From positions 1 through 35,903 of the forward strand of contig CASERZ010000016.1 of NCBI GenBank assembly GCA_949290515.1: DNA of 35,903 bases, written 5' to 3'. Of the stretch, positions 25,100-33,031 are shown piece by piece. The notes under the pieces are model-generated. The model had not been told where the DNA came from. It saw only the letters and a program-made list of their open reading frames with translations, and made no database searches. Every line of letters starts with the position of its first letter. Position 1 is the stretch's first letter. Source of the stretch: an uncultured Christensenella sp. Lineage in GTDB: Bacteria; Bacillota; Clostridia; Christensenellales; UBA3700. A program made the position numbers and the translations under genes.

Positions 25100-25495
25100 T
25101 TACCAACTTCGTGCGACCTCGGAGAGTGGTGCGATTTTGCGAATTTTAAGAGAGTTCGCGAGCGGAGTATTTTTATCTATCCGATTAAAATAGTACCGAC
25201 AAAGGGTTATATTTGCTTCAGCTAATATATACCCTTTCGTTTGGTCGGTATGGAGCGAACCCGACGTTTTGCCTTACGCTTTCGATACTTCGGAAGCGTG
25301 GGGATTCTGTCGAGGCTGTCAAATCCGTAATCCGCTTGAAGACAGTACCGACAAACGGTTTTATTCGCTTGTCGAATATACACCGTTTCGTTTGGTCGGT
25401 ATTGGGTATTTTGTCGAGGTGAGCGACCCGTGACTGAGCGCAACTACTCGCGCAAAATCGCAAATATGCGCCGCTATACGCGGTCGCCTATAAGC
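25100..25495 (+). repeat. Dispersed structured repeat, copy B (two hairpin modules)
   Basis: Starts ACTTCGTGCGACC-CGGAGAGTGGTG and ends ATATGCGCCGCTATACGCGGTCGCC. It holds hairpin module 1 (25194-25250: TACCGAC, AAAGGGT...ACCCTTT, GTCGGTA) and module 2 (25346-25401: TACCGAC, AAACGGT...ACCGTTT, GTCGGTA, with ATTCG/CGAAT inside). The change GGG/CCC to CGG/CCG is compensatory. It lies between the convergent ends of jag and mnmE. Confidence 0.85.
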
Positions 25496-25506
25496 GGTCG
25501 CCTATT

Positions 25507-26832
25507 TTATTTGCCTAAACAAAACTTGGAAAATATTCTATCTACTATCTCTTCCGTAGCCGTCGTACCCGTTATCTCTCCTAAAGCTACGTAGGCATCT
25601 CTTAAATCTATAAGCACGCATTCGGTGGGGAGAGTATCTATATTCAAAGAAGCGTTGGTGACGCTTTCGAGCGCGCGGGCTATTGCTTGTGCGTGTCTCT
25701 CGTTGGTGATGACGTCGCCGGAAGAATCAAGTGTGCCTATGACGGTATCGACGATTTTTTCTTTTAATTCGTCTATTCCTTGACCTTTTTTCGCGCTTAT
25801 GCGTACGCCGTCGCGGGTATCGGAATAGAGGTCGCATTTGTTGATTACGAGAAGTATTTTCTTATCTTTGTCAAAACGGGAAATAAGGTCTTTTTCATAG
25901 TCGTTTAACTCTCGTCCCGCTTCTGTCAGAAATAGTATTATATCGCTGCCTTTCGCCGCCTCTATACTTCTCTCCACGCCTATAGCCTCAACTACGTCGC
26001 TTGTTTCGCGTATGCCGGCTGTGTCGATAAGACGCAAAAGCACGCCCTTGACCTCTAGCGTTTCTTCGAGACTGTCGCGCGTAGTGCCTGCTATCTCGGT
26101 AACTATGGCGCGCTGTTTTCCTAAAAGCGCGTTGAGAAGAGAGGATTTTCCTACGTTGGCTTGACCGATTATAGCTACGTTGATGCCCTGTCTGATATAT
26201 CCGCCCGTGAGTGAGGTATTGAGCAATTTTTTCAGCTCGTCGGCTATATCCTTGCTTACTGCCTTACCGTCAGCGCGCGCTTCGTCCTCCATCTCCTCGG
26301 GATAATCAAGACTTGCTTCAAGATGCGAAACGCAGTCGAGTAGTCTGTCCTGCAAAGAGGTGATTTTACGGGCTATGTCTCCGCTTGACAGACGGTAACC
26401 CGCATTGAGTGCGGCACTGCTTTCGCCGTTTATCATATCAATTATACCTTCGGCATCGCTCAGGGCAATTTTGCCGTTGAGAAAAGCCCGCTTGGTAAAT
26501 TCTCCCTTGTCTGCTACGTCACAGCCTAAGTCGATACAGCGTCTTAAAAGCTCGCTCACGAGTCTTACTCCGCCGTGACATTGAAATTCCACAAGGTCTT
26601 CTCCCGTATACGAATGAGGTGCTTTGAAATAAACGGCTAATATATTGTCTTTAAACTTTCCTATATCCGCCGTGCCGTAATACATATAATTGGGGGAAGC
26701 GTCCTTAAAACTAGCGAGTTTTTTAGTAGAAAAAATGCGGGAGGCAATTTCCAAAGCCTTGTCTCCGCTCATTCTCACTACGGCTATCGCGCCTTTTCCC
26801 ACGGGGGTGGATATGGTTGCTATCGTCTTCAT
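25507..26832 (-). CDS. mnmE: tRNA modification GTPase MnmE (TrmE)
   Basis: 441 residues. With MnmG it makes the cmnm5 group at U34 of certain tRNAs, using a formyl-THF-binding N-terminal domain and an internal GTPase. N-terminus: TIATISTPVGKGAIAVVRMSG minus ends, like B. subtilis, which fixes the start at 26832 despite an open frame upstream. G1 is GQANVGKS (223-230), then TEIAGTTRD, DTAG and NKCD. The family C-terminus FCLGK with the catalytic Cys (438) is intact. No Shine-Dalgarno exists: a TATAAT box ends 6 nt before ATG, so the mRNA is probably leaderless. It diverges from mnmG. Confidence 0.97.
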   Translation of the reverse strand: MKTIATISTPVGKGAIAVVRMSGDKALEIASRIFSTKKLASFKDASPNYMYYGTADIGKFKDNILAVYFKAPHSYTGEDLVEFQCHGGVRLVSELLRRCIDLGCDVADKGEFTKRAFLNGKIALSDAEGIIDMINGESSAALNAGYRLSSGDIARKITSLQDRLLDCVSHLEASLDYPEEMEDEARADGKAVSKDIADELKKLLNTSLTGGYIRQGINVAIIGQANVGKSSLLNALLGKQRAIVTEIAGTTRDSLEETLEVKGVLLRLIDTAGIRETSDVVEAIGVERSIEAAKGSDIILFLTEAGRELNDYEKDLISRFDKDKKILLVINKCDLYSDTRDGVRISAKKGQGIDELKEKIVDTVIGTLDSSGDVITNERHAQAIARALESVTNASLNIDTLPTECVLIDLRDAYVALGEITGTTATEEIVDRIFSKFCLGK

Positions 26833-26838
26833 AATTAA

Positions 26839-26890
26839 ATTATAACACACGCGATATGCGTTTGCAAATACAAAGAGCGTGTGATATAAT
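26839..26890. promoter_or_regulatory. Divergent mnmE/mnmG promoters sharing one -35 box
   Basis: Plus-strand layout: ATTATA (26839-26844), 17 nt, TTGCAA (26862-26867), 17 nt, TATAAT (26885-26890). TTGCAA is palindromic, so it serves as -35 for both directions with ideal spacing to a perfect -10 each way. The mnmE -10 ends 6 nt before its ATG; the mnmG -10 is 26 nt before its ATG. Confidence 0.85.
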
Positions 26891-26916
26891 AATCGTAAAT
26901 TACAAAGGCAAGAAAT

Positions 26917-28785
26917 ATGTTGGACAGTTACGATAAAAATTACGATGCGATAGTAATCGGCGCGGGACACGCGGGAGTAGAAGCGTGCCTTGCTTTGGCG
27001 CGCCTCGGACATAAGACGCTGGTAGTAACTCTGTCTTTGGACGCGATAGCTTTTATGGCTTGCAATCCCGCTATCGGCGGTACGGCAAAGGGCCACTTAG
27101 TCAGAGAAATCGACGCTCTCGGCGGGCAGATGGGAATATCCGCCGACCACAATCTTCTGCAGATTCGTATGCTCAATATGGGCAAGGGCGCGGCGGTACA
27201 GTCTTTGAGAGGACAAGCCGACAAAACTCTCTATCACCACTATATGAAGCGCGTACTCGAAAACGAGCCTAATTTGGATATTCTTCAAGGAGAAGTCGCA
27301 GAAATACTTGTCGAAAACGGCAAAGTCTGCGGTATAAAAACTACTCTCAATCAAGAGTTTTTCTGCGACGCGATAGTAGTCGCAACGGGCGTATATCTAA
27401 ACGCTCACATAATAATCGGCGACAACGTAACAAAGACGGGACCCAACGGTTTTGCACGCGCTACGCGCCTTACCGACAGCCTTATAAAACTGGGGATTCC
27501 CACAAGAAGATTCAAGACGGGTACTCCCGCAAGAGTCGATAAAAAGTCAATCAACTTCGACGTAATGCAAGTGCAGAAAGGCGACGATAATATATATCCT
27601 TTTTCCTTTATGACAAAGGGTTTCGTACCAAACAAGGAAGTGTGTTATCTCACTTATACCACGCAAAAAACCAAGGATATCATTATGCAGAATATCGACC
27701 GTTCTCCTTTGTACAACGGCTCTATTCACAGCATAGGTCCCAGATACTGCCCGTCGATTGAAGACAAGGTAATGCGTTTTGCCGACAAGGAAAGACATCA
27801 GATATTTATCGAACCCGAAAGCTCGCTTACGGACGAAATGTACGTGCAGGGTATGTCGTCCTCACTTCCTTTCGACGTACAGCTCGAAATGTATAAAAGC
27901 GTAATAGGTCTTGAAAAGGTAAAAATACTCAGATTCGCTTACGCTATCGAATACGACTGCATAGATTCGCTTTGCCTTACTCCTTATCTTATGACAAAGG
28001 ATATACAGGGACTGTTCCTCGCGGGACAGCTCAACGGAAGCAGCGGATACGAAGAAGCCGCCGCTCAGGGCATTATGGCGGGCATCAACGCATCGCGTTA
28101 TCTTAAAAACGCCGACTACGTAGTACTCAAAAGAGACAGTTCGTATATAGGCGTACTAATCGACGATTTGGTTACAAAAGGTACCAACGAGCCTTACCGT
28201 ATGATGACGGCAAGAGCAGAGCACAGACTTCTTTTAAGACAAGAAAACGCTGACCAAAGACTTACTCCTATCGGAAGAGAAGTAGGACTGGTATCAGACG
28301 AGAGATGGCAAAATCTGCAGACTAAAATAAATACAATAAAAGAAATCGACAAAAAGCTGGACAAAATCATACCTCCCAGAGAATACCGCGCATTTTTCGA
28401 GTCGATAGGAGAATCCGTACCAAACAACGGCTTATCATATAAGGATATGCTAAAGCGCGCAGGCATTACCTACGATATGCTTACGGATAACTTTGACGAG
28501 CTGAAAAGTCTGGACAGAAGATGTATGGAAGAAGTCGCGACTACCGTCAAGTACGAAGGATATCTCGTCAAACAGCAAGCTATGATAGAGGATATCAACA
28601 AGCTGGAAAATAAGGTTTTGCCTGAGAATATAGACTATAACGATATAAAAGGACTGAGAATAGAAGCAAGGCAAAAACTCGATAAAATCCGTCCTCTCAA
28701 TCTCTCGCAAGCTTCGAGAATAAGCGGAGTTTCTCCCGCGGATATTACCGTGCTTTTGGTATATCTTGCAAAAAACAAACTCTGA
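26917..28785 (+). CDS. mnmG: tRNA uridine-5-carboxymethylaminomethyl modification enzyme MnmG (GidA)
   Basis: 622 residues, normal length. The FAD-binding GAGHAGVEAC is at about residues 13-22, then CNPAIGGTAKGHLVREIDALGG (shortened here) and the FAD/glycine signatures GTPARV and LAGQLNG-SGYEEAAAQG. The C-terminal helical domain binds MnmE. Partner of MnmE in the U34 modification complex, yet transcribed divergently from it rather than in an operon. AAAGG lies 8 nt before the ATG. rsmG follows after 50 nt. Confidence 0.97.
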   Translation: MLDSYDKNYDAIVIGAGHAGVEACLALARLGHKTLVVTLSLDAIAFMACNPAIGGTAKGHLVREIDALGGQMGISADHNLLQIRMLNMGKGAAVQSLRGQADKTLYHHYMKRVLENEPNLDILQGEVAEILVENGKVCGIKTTLNQEFFCDAIVVATGVYLNAHIIIGDNVTKTGPNGFARATRLTDSLIKLGIPTRRFKTGTPARVDKKSINFDVMQVQKGDDNIYPFSFMTKGFVPNKEVCYLTYTTQKTKDIIMQNIDRSPLYNGSIHSIGPRYCPSIEDKVMRFADKERHQIFIEPESSLTDEMYVQGMSSSLPFDVQLEMYKSVIGLEKVKILRFAYAIEYDCIDSLCLTPYLMTKDIQGLFLAGQLNGSSGYEEAAAQGIMAGINASRYLKNADYVVLKRDSSYIGVLIDDLVTKGTNEPYRMMTARAEHRLLLRQENADQRLTPIGREVGLVSDERWQNLQTKINTIKEIDKKLDKIIPPREYRAFFESIGESVPNNGLSYKDMLKRAGITYDMLTDNFDELKSLDRRCMEEVATTVKYEGYLVKQQAMIEDINKLENKVLPENIDYNDIKGLRIEARQKLDKIRPLNLSQASRISGVSPADITVLLVYLAKNKL

Positions 28786-28835
28786 TATATATTATACTTC
28801 TGATATTATCCTTATAACGGACAAACTCAAAAGCT

Positions 28836-29543
28836 ATGGAAAATTTACCTTTGTTATGTGAATTTTTAGAAAACAACGGTTATTCCGCACAAAATTATGC
28901 GGATAAGTTTTCACGCTATTTCGAGCTTCTCGTTGAGTGGAATGAAAAATTCAATCTTACGGCTATTACGGATAGAGAAGGCGTAGAGACAAAGCACTTT
29001 ATAGACAGTCTTTTAGGAAACGTTATACTTAAAAACATAAACGTTAAAAGCGTATGCGATATAGGTTGCGGAGCGGGCTTTCCGTCAATTCCTCTTTCTA
29101 TAATAAATCCCGATATAAATTTCACTCTCGTAGACAGCGTAAATAAAAAAATCACTTTTATAGAAGAATTGAAAAGACAGCTCGCGCTTGACAACGTAGA
29201 GTGTTTTCACTCGCGTGCAGAGGACTTTGCGCGTATTAATTTTCAAAAATTCGACTGTTGCGTGGCAAGGGCTGTAGCCAGTCTTCCTACGCTGGCTGAA
29301 TATACTTTGCCTTTGGTCAAAAAAGGGGGATACCTTTTGGCTTATAAGGGTATAAATTATCAGGAAGAATTAAAAATTTCACAAAAAATACTTTGTATTC
29401 TCAACTCTAATACAGATAATATTTATGAGAGTTCTCTCCCTGACGGTGAAAAAAGATACATATTGGCAATAAAAAAATCAGGCGACTGCCCGAAAAAATA
29501 TCCGAGAGGCGGAAATAAACCCAGAATATCTCCTATTATTTGA
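28836..29543 (+). CDS. rsmG: 16S rRNA (guanine-527-N7)-methyltransferase RsmG
   Basis: 235 residues. Motif KFNLTAI near residue 40, SAM-binding VCDIGCGAGFPSIPL at about 70-84, and later VARAVASLP-LAEY, all typical of GidB/RsmG. It methylates G527 of 16S rRNA with SAM. It follows mnmG as in many Firmicutes. No clear Shine-Dalgarno precedes the ATG; it may be translated by coupling or from its own start. A terminator follows. Confidence 0.95.
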   Translation: MENLPLLCEFLENNGYSAQNYADKFSRYFELLVEWNEKFNLTAITDREGVETKHFIDSLLGNVILKNINVKSVCDIGCGAGFPSIPLSIINPDINFTLVDSVNKKITFIEELKRQLALDNVECFHSRAEDFARINFQKFDCCVARAVASLPTLAEYTLPLVKKGGYLLAYKGINYQEELKISQKILCILNSNTDNIYESSLPDGEKRYILAIKKSGDCPKKYPRGGNKPRISPII

Positions 29544-29572
29544 ATCTTTTTGAGAATTTTATAACAAATAAC

Positions 29573-29605
29573 AAGGTATATACAACGTCAGTATATGCCT
29601 TTTTT
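29573..29605 (+). terminator. Terminator after rsmG
   Basis: AAGGTATATAC - 7 nt - GTATATGCCTTTTTTA, an 11-bp stem with one wobble followed by T-rich sequence, 30 nt beyond the rsmG stop. Confidence 0.8.
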
Positions 29606-29701
29606 ATATTGAAAATTCAAAGAGGTATATCAGAAAAAATTTTTAAATTTAATATTTATTGTTCTGTTTTTTATTATTCTGTCAAGTTGTAGGTTAAATT
29701 C

Positions 29702-29730
29702 TTGCATATATTTTTTTTGTTTGGTATAAT
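29702..29730 (+). promoter_or_regulatory. parB promoter
   Basis: TTGCAT, 17-nt spacer, TATAAT. Predicted start is about 47 nt before the parB ATG. Confidence 0.8.
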
Positions 29731-29783
29731 AATATAAGATATTTTAAGGTTTTACCTCAAAAAGCGTGTACAGGAGGTTACTT

Positions 29784-30656
29784 ATGAAAAAGGAAAGTAA
29801 CGGCTCTAATATAGAAAAAATGCTCGATATCGACGAGCAGATTACTTCTTACGATAAGGACGGTAAACTCACTCAAGGCGTTGAGTTGATGTCGCTTGCT
29901 AAGATTATCACTAATCCTAATCAGCCCAGAAAAAAATTCGATGAAAATCTTCTCGATGAACTTGCCGCTTCTATCAAAAATTACGGCGTTATTCAGCCTA
30001 TTATCGTATGCCCCGTCGGAGACGATACCTACGAAATAGTAGCAGGTGAGAGAAGATACAGAGCAAGCAAAATAGCAGGCAATACCACCGTACCCGTTAT
30101 TATCAAAAAACTCAGCTCAAAACAGCGTAAAGAAATCGCCCTTATCGAAAACCTTCAGCGTCAGGACCTCAATCCTATCGAAGAAGCTCAGGCTTATAAG
30201 GCACTTATAGACGAATACGGTTTTACGCAAGAACAGCTTGCCGACAGACTGGGAAAATCACGTCCAGTCATTACCAACTCTTTGAGACTTCTCAATCTCA
30301 ATCCCGTAGTAATAGATATGGTCATCAACGGCAGACTTTCCGCAGGCCACGCAAGATGCCTGTCTTCTATAAAGGACTATATAGTACAGAATACCTACGC
30401 TATCGCGGCTTGCGATAAGCAACTCAGCGTACGTCAGCTTGAGATAATGGTAAGAAATTATCTCAATCCTAAAAAGAGCAATAAAAAACCTACTGAATTG
30501 CCCGTAGAACTGAAAGACCTTGCTAATATTATGCAGAAGAAATTCGGTACTAAAGTAAATGCCGTAGGTACTAATAATAAAGGAAGAATTTTTATAGATT
30601 ATTATACGGCGGAGGATTTGGACCGTATATACGATATTCTTGCAAAAATTAAATAG
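29784..30656 (+). CDS. parB: Chromosome-partitioning protein ParB (Spo0J/Noc family), orphan
   Basis: 290 residues from the ATG at 29784, which has AGGAGG 6 nt upstream; an upstream alternative start lacks this. The ParB/Srx-like CTP-binding domain (about 35-125) has NPNQPRKKF, GERRYRASK and ENLQRQDLNPIEEA. An HTH follows at about 130-165 (FTQEQLADRLGKSRPVITNS), then a C-terminal dimerisation region. Proteins of this type load at parS and slide as CTP clamps. No parA/soj or second noc/parB gene adjoins, although these are usual in Firmicutes. Whether it acts as ParB or Noc cannot be told by eye. Candidate parS sites lie about 10 kb to the left. Confidence 0.94.
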   Translation: MKKESNGSNIEKMLDIDEQITSYDKDGKLTQGVELMSLAKIITNPNQPRKKFDENLLDELAASIKNYGVIQPIIVCPVGDDTYEIVAGERRYRASKIAGNTTVPVIIKKLSSKQRKEIALIENLQRQDLNPIEEAQAYKALIDEYGFTQEQLADRLGKSRPVITNSLRLLNLNPVVIDMVINGRLSAGHARCLSSIKDYIVQNTYAIAACDKQLSVRQLEIMVRNYLNPKKSNKKPTELPVELKDLANIMQKKFGTKVNAVGTNNKGRIFIDYYTAEDLDRIYDILAKIK

Positions 30657-30657
30657 G

Positions 30658-30802
30658 CAAGCGCGTATAGCGGCGCGCCTTTTATAATTTTTGCGAGCAG
30701 TTACGTTCGGTCACGTACATCTAGTACGCTCCGCTCGCGAACTCTCTTAAAATTAAAAAAATCACACCACTCTCCGTGCTTGCACGAAGTGGGTAATATT
30801 TA
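30658..30802 (-). repeat. Dispersed structured repeat, copy D (inverted, short form)
   Basis: On the minus strand it begins ACTTCGTGCAAGCACGGAGAG and ends GCGCCGCTATACGCGCTTGCC, like the two ends of copy C, but lacks the central hairpin modules. It has CGTGC-AA-GCACG at the start and CGTAC-TAGAT-GTACG inside, a further variant of the hairpin at 226-250. It lies between parB and the next gene. Confidence 0.8.
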
Positions 30803-30838
30803 TTTTAGGGTGTAAATAAATTTTTATAAGCTAATAAT

Positions 30839-31186
30839 ATGAATATAACTTATTTATTGCCTATAATAATAGCTGTTGTTTATTTGATGATATTTATGTC
30901 GTCAAATAAGATTCTGACGGCTTATATAGTCAAAAGAAACATAAAAAGAAAAAGGGGACTTAATCAGAATATGAACGAACTTCTTCAGAGTTTTATAGAA
31001 AAAGACTGTATTATATACTGCGTAAACAACACGTCGGTTGACGGAATTATAAAAGACGTAAAAGAAAATGCCGTACTTATCGAAACGCGCGACGGACTTC
31101 AGCTCATCAATACCGATTTCATTACCCGCGTTAGAGAATACCCTAAAGGCAAAAACGGCAAAAGAAAAGGCTTTTTGATGGATTAA
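30839..31186 (+). CDS. Membrane-tethered Sm-like (LSm/Hfq-fold) small protein
   Basis: 115 residues. One N-terminal transmembrane helix (about 4-20) and a basic linker (KRNIKRKR) precede a domain of about 55 residues (about 48-103). It reads CIIYCVNNTSVDGIIKDV...AVLIET...INTDFITRVREYP, with the strand order and V-N-G/D-G-I-I pattern of Sm/LSm proteins. The tail is basic. If correct, it would display an RNA- or protein-binding ring at the inner membrane face (inference). The family name is not certain to me. It has no Shine-Dalgarno and lies between parB and dnaN; two terminators follow. Confidence 0.65.
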   Translation: MNITYLLPIIIAVVYLMIFMSSNKILTAYIVKRNIKRKRGLNQNMNELLQSFIEKDCIIYCVNNTSVDGIIKDVKENAVLIETRDGLQLINTDFITRVREYPKGKNGKRKGFLMD

Positions 31187-31203
31187 TCAATATAAAATAA
31201 ATA

Positions 31204-31297
31204 CCGCTCTTAATTGAGCGGTTTTTTAATTAATAAATATAATTAATCAAATAAATAAAGAAAAACCACTCTTAAAAGTAAGAGTGGTCATTTTTTT
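31204..31297 (+). terminator. Two tandem terminators
   Basis: First: CCGCTC-TTAATT-GAGCGGTTTTTT (31204-31227). Second: ACCACTCTTA-AAAG-TAAGAGTGGT plus TTTTTTT (31265-31297). Both follow the small Sm-like gene and prevent rightward reads from entering dnaN antisense. Confidence 0.88.
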
Positions 31298-31655
31298 AAT
31301 TATTACCCCACTTCGTGCGAGCGCGGAGAGTGGTGTTATTTTGCGAATTTTAAAAGAGTTCGCGAGCGAAGTATTTTTATCCATCCGATTAAAACAGTAC
31401 CGACAAAGGGTTATATTTGCTTCAGCTAATATTTACCCTTTCGTTTGGTCGGTATAGAGCGAACCCGACGTTTTGCCTTACGCTTTCGATACTTCGGAAG
31501 CGTGGGTATTTTGTCGAGGTGAATGAACGCGAGCACGGAGAGTGGTGTAGAGTTTGTCTTTTCCAGACCGAGCGCGACAGGCGCATACTTTGTGTATGTA
31601 ACTGAGCGCGAGCGTCGCAGATAAAGGCAAAATATGCGCCGCTATACGCGCTTGC
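31298..31655 (+). repeat. Dispersed structured repeat, copy C
   Basis: Starts CACTTCGTGCGAGCGCGGAGAG. It contains GAGTTCGCGAGCG, the hairpin module at 31398-31454 (TACCGAC, AAAGGGT...ACCCTTT, GTCGGTA), the ACGCTT/AAGCGT hairpin, and a segment almost identical to 289-371. It ends GCGCCGCTATACGCGCTTGCC. It abuts the dnaN stop codon (31658) without changing the normal DnaN C-terminus. Confidence 0.87.
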
Positions 31656-31657
31656 CT

Positions 31658-32764
31658 TTATCTGCTGCGGATAGGCAAAATAAGATACAAATACTCATTG
31701 CTCTCTATAGGAGTAATTACGATAGGCGAATTGCTGTTTAAAAACTTCATAGAGATATATTCGTCCTGAGTATTTTTGATGCAGTCAGTGAGATATTTTG
31801 CGTTGAGATTTACGCTCATATCCTTACCGCTGGTAAAGGTATTTATTACTTCCTTTATGTTGCTGGTGGCAGTATTGCAGTAGATGGTCATTTTTCCTTC
31901 TTTTATATCCATCTTGATGTAGTTGTTTTTGTCCATACGGGCAATTACGTCTACCTTGTCCATACTGTACTCGAGACTTGCTCTGTCCACGGTTACTACC
32001 GTTTCGAAAGTAGTGGGAATAGTGGACTGATATTTGATAAACTGACCTGCAATCAAAGAAGTGATAACCTTTGTGTTGTCAAACTCGACGCACATTTTCT
32101 TGTCGTTTATATTGAGAGTAATTTCGTTTTCTTCGTCCTCAAAAAGTTTGGATATTTCGCTAAGGCTCTTAGCGGGTACTATAATCTCTTTTGAAGGATA
32201 TTCCTTGTCAAGTTCTTTATTGCATATTGCAAGTCTGTAACCGTCAAGACCTACGCTCTTTATCTCTTTTCCGTTGACGGAGATAAGACAGCCTTTGAGC
32301 TGTTGTCTTACTTCTTCGGTAGAAGTAGCGAATATAGTCTTATTGACCAAATCTTTGAAATCCTTCTGCTTGATAGTGAGCTGCATATCGTACTTTTGCT
32401 CTTCAATGGAAGGATATTCGTTGATATTCATAGTAGCAAGGTAAATAAAGCTGTCGCAGTGAGTGATGCAAAGCTTGTCTTTTTCTATATCGCTGTCAAA
32501 CTCTATTATGTTTTCCTTGCTTATTTTTCTTATATACTCGCATATAGTTCTGCCGGGAACGAGTACTTCTCCTTCGAGAATAATATCCGCTCTTATTTTC
32601 ATAACTACTACAAAATCAATATCCGTAGCCATAACAGTGAGGGTATCTTTGAACGCGCTGAACTTTATACCTTCGAGAATAGGCATACTCTTTTTAGAAG
32701 GCAATGCCTTCATTACTTTTGACAAAGCGTCGGACAAATCCATACCGTTGCAAATAAACTTCAT
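31658..32764 (-). CDS. dnaN: DNA polymerase III beta sliding clamp
   Basis: 368 residues, the family's normal length, with three similar clamp domains. N-terminus MKFICNGMDLSDALSKVMKA, minus ends. The characteristic LPSKKSMPILEGI and TDIDFV are present, and the C-terminus YLILPIRSR is typical of the peptide-binding pocket. It forms a ring that tethers DNA polymerase III. GAGGTGA lies just before the ATG. It is the last gene of recF > dnaA > dnaN on the minus strand, separated from dnaA by the origin-like region. Confidence 0.97.
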   Translation of the reverse strand: MKFICNGMDLSDALSKVMKALPSKKSMPILEGIKFSAFKDTLTVMATDIDFVVVMKIRADIILEGEVLVPGRTICEYIRKISKENIIEFDSDIEKDKLCITHCDSFIYLATMNINEYPSIEEQKYDMQLTIKQKDFKDLVNKTIFATSTEEVRQQLKGCLISVNGKEIKSVGLDGYRLAICNKELDKEYPSKEIIVPAKSLSEISKLFEDEENEITLNINDKKMCVEFDNTKVITSLIAGQFIKYQSTIPTTFETVVTVDRASLEYSMDKVDVIARMDKNNYIKMDIKEGKMTIYCNTATSNIKEVINTFTSGKDMSVNLNAKYLTDCIKNTQDEYISMKFLNSNSPIVITPIESNEYLYLILPIRSR

Positions 32765-33031
32765 AAGTCACCTCATATTTATGCTAAAGCAATTAATGTA
32801 TTTATTTATATATTGATAGATAATAATATATCATAATAATGTCTGTGAATATGTTGATAAGTGGTATTTACCGCCTTATATCCTGAAAATTTATCAACAA
32901 ACAGGGATATAAATATGTTGATAAATTTTGAAGGTTATCCACAATATCCACAAAAGATTTCAAAAGAAGGTATTTTATGTCTTTTAATTATAAAAATATT
33001 ATAAATTTTAAGAATAAAATACGTTTTTATT
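32765..33031. other. oriC: Probable replication origin (oriC) between dnaA and dnaN
   Basis: One perfect DnaA box TTATCCACA (32935-32943) is followed at once by ATATCCACA (32944-32952). Three identical one-mismatch boxes TTATCAACA lie at 32852-32860 (minus), 32891-32899 (plus) and 32916-32924 (minus), making five in 100 bp. They are flanked by about 65 bp of almost pure A/T (32966-33031) that could be the unwinding element, and by another AT-rich part towards dnaN. Confidence 0.75.

Noticed and set aside
25507..27096. Longer MnmE start at 27096
   Set aside because: The extra 88 codons run through the mnmG coding region and both promoters. The family N-terminus begins exactly at 26832.
25100..31655. 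CRISPR array
   Set aside because: The repeats are long, few, far apart and structured, with no regular spacers and no cas genes.
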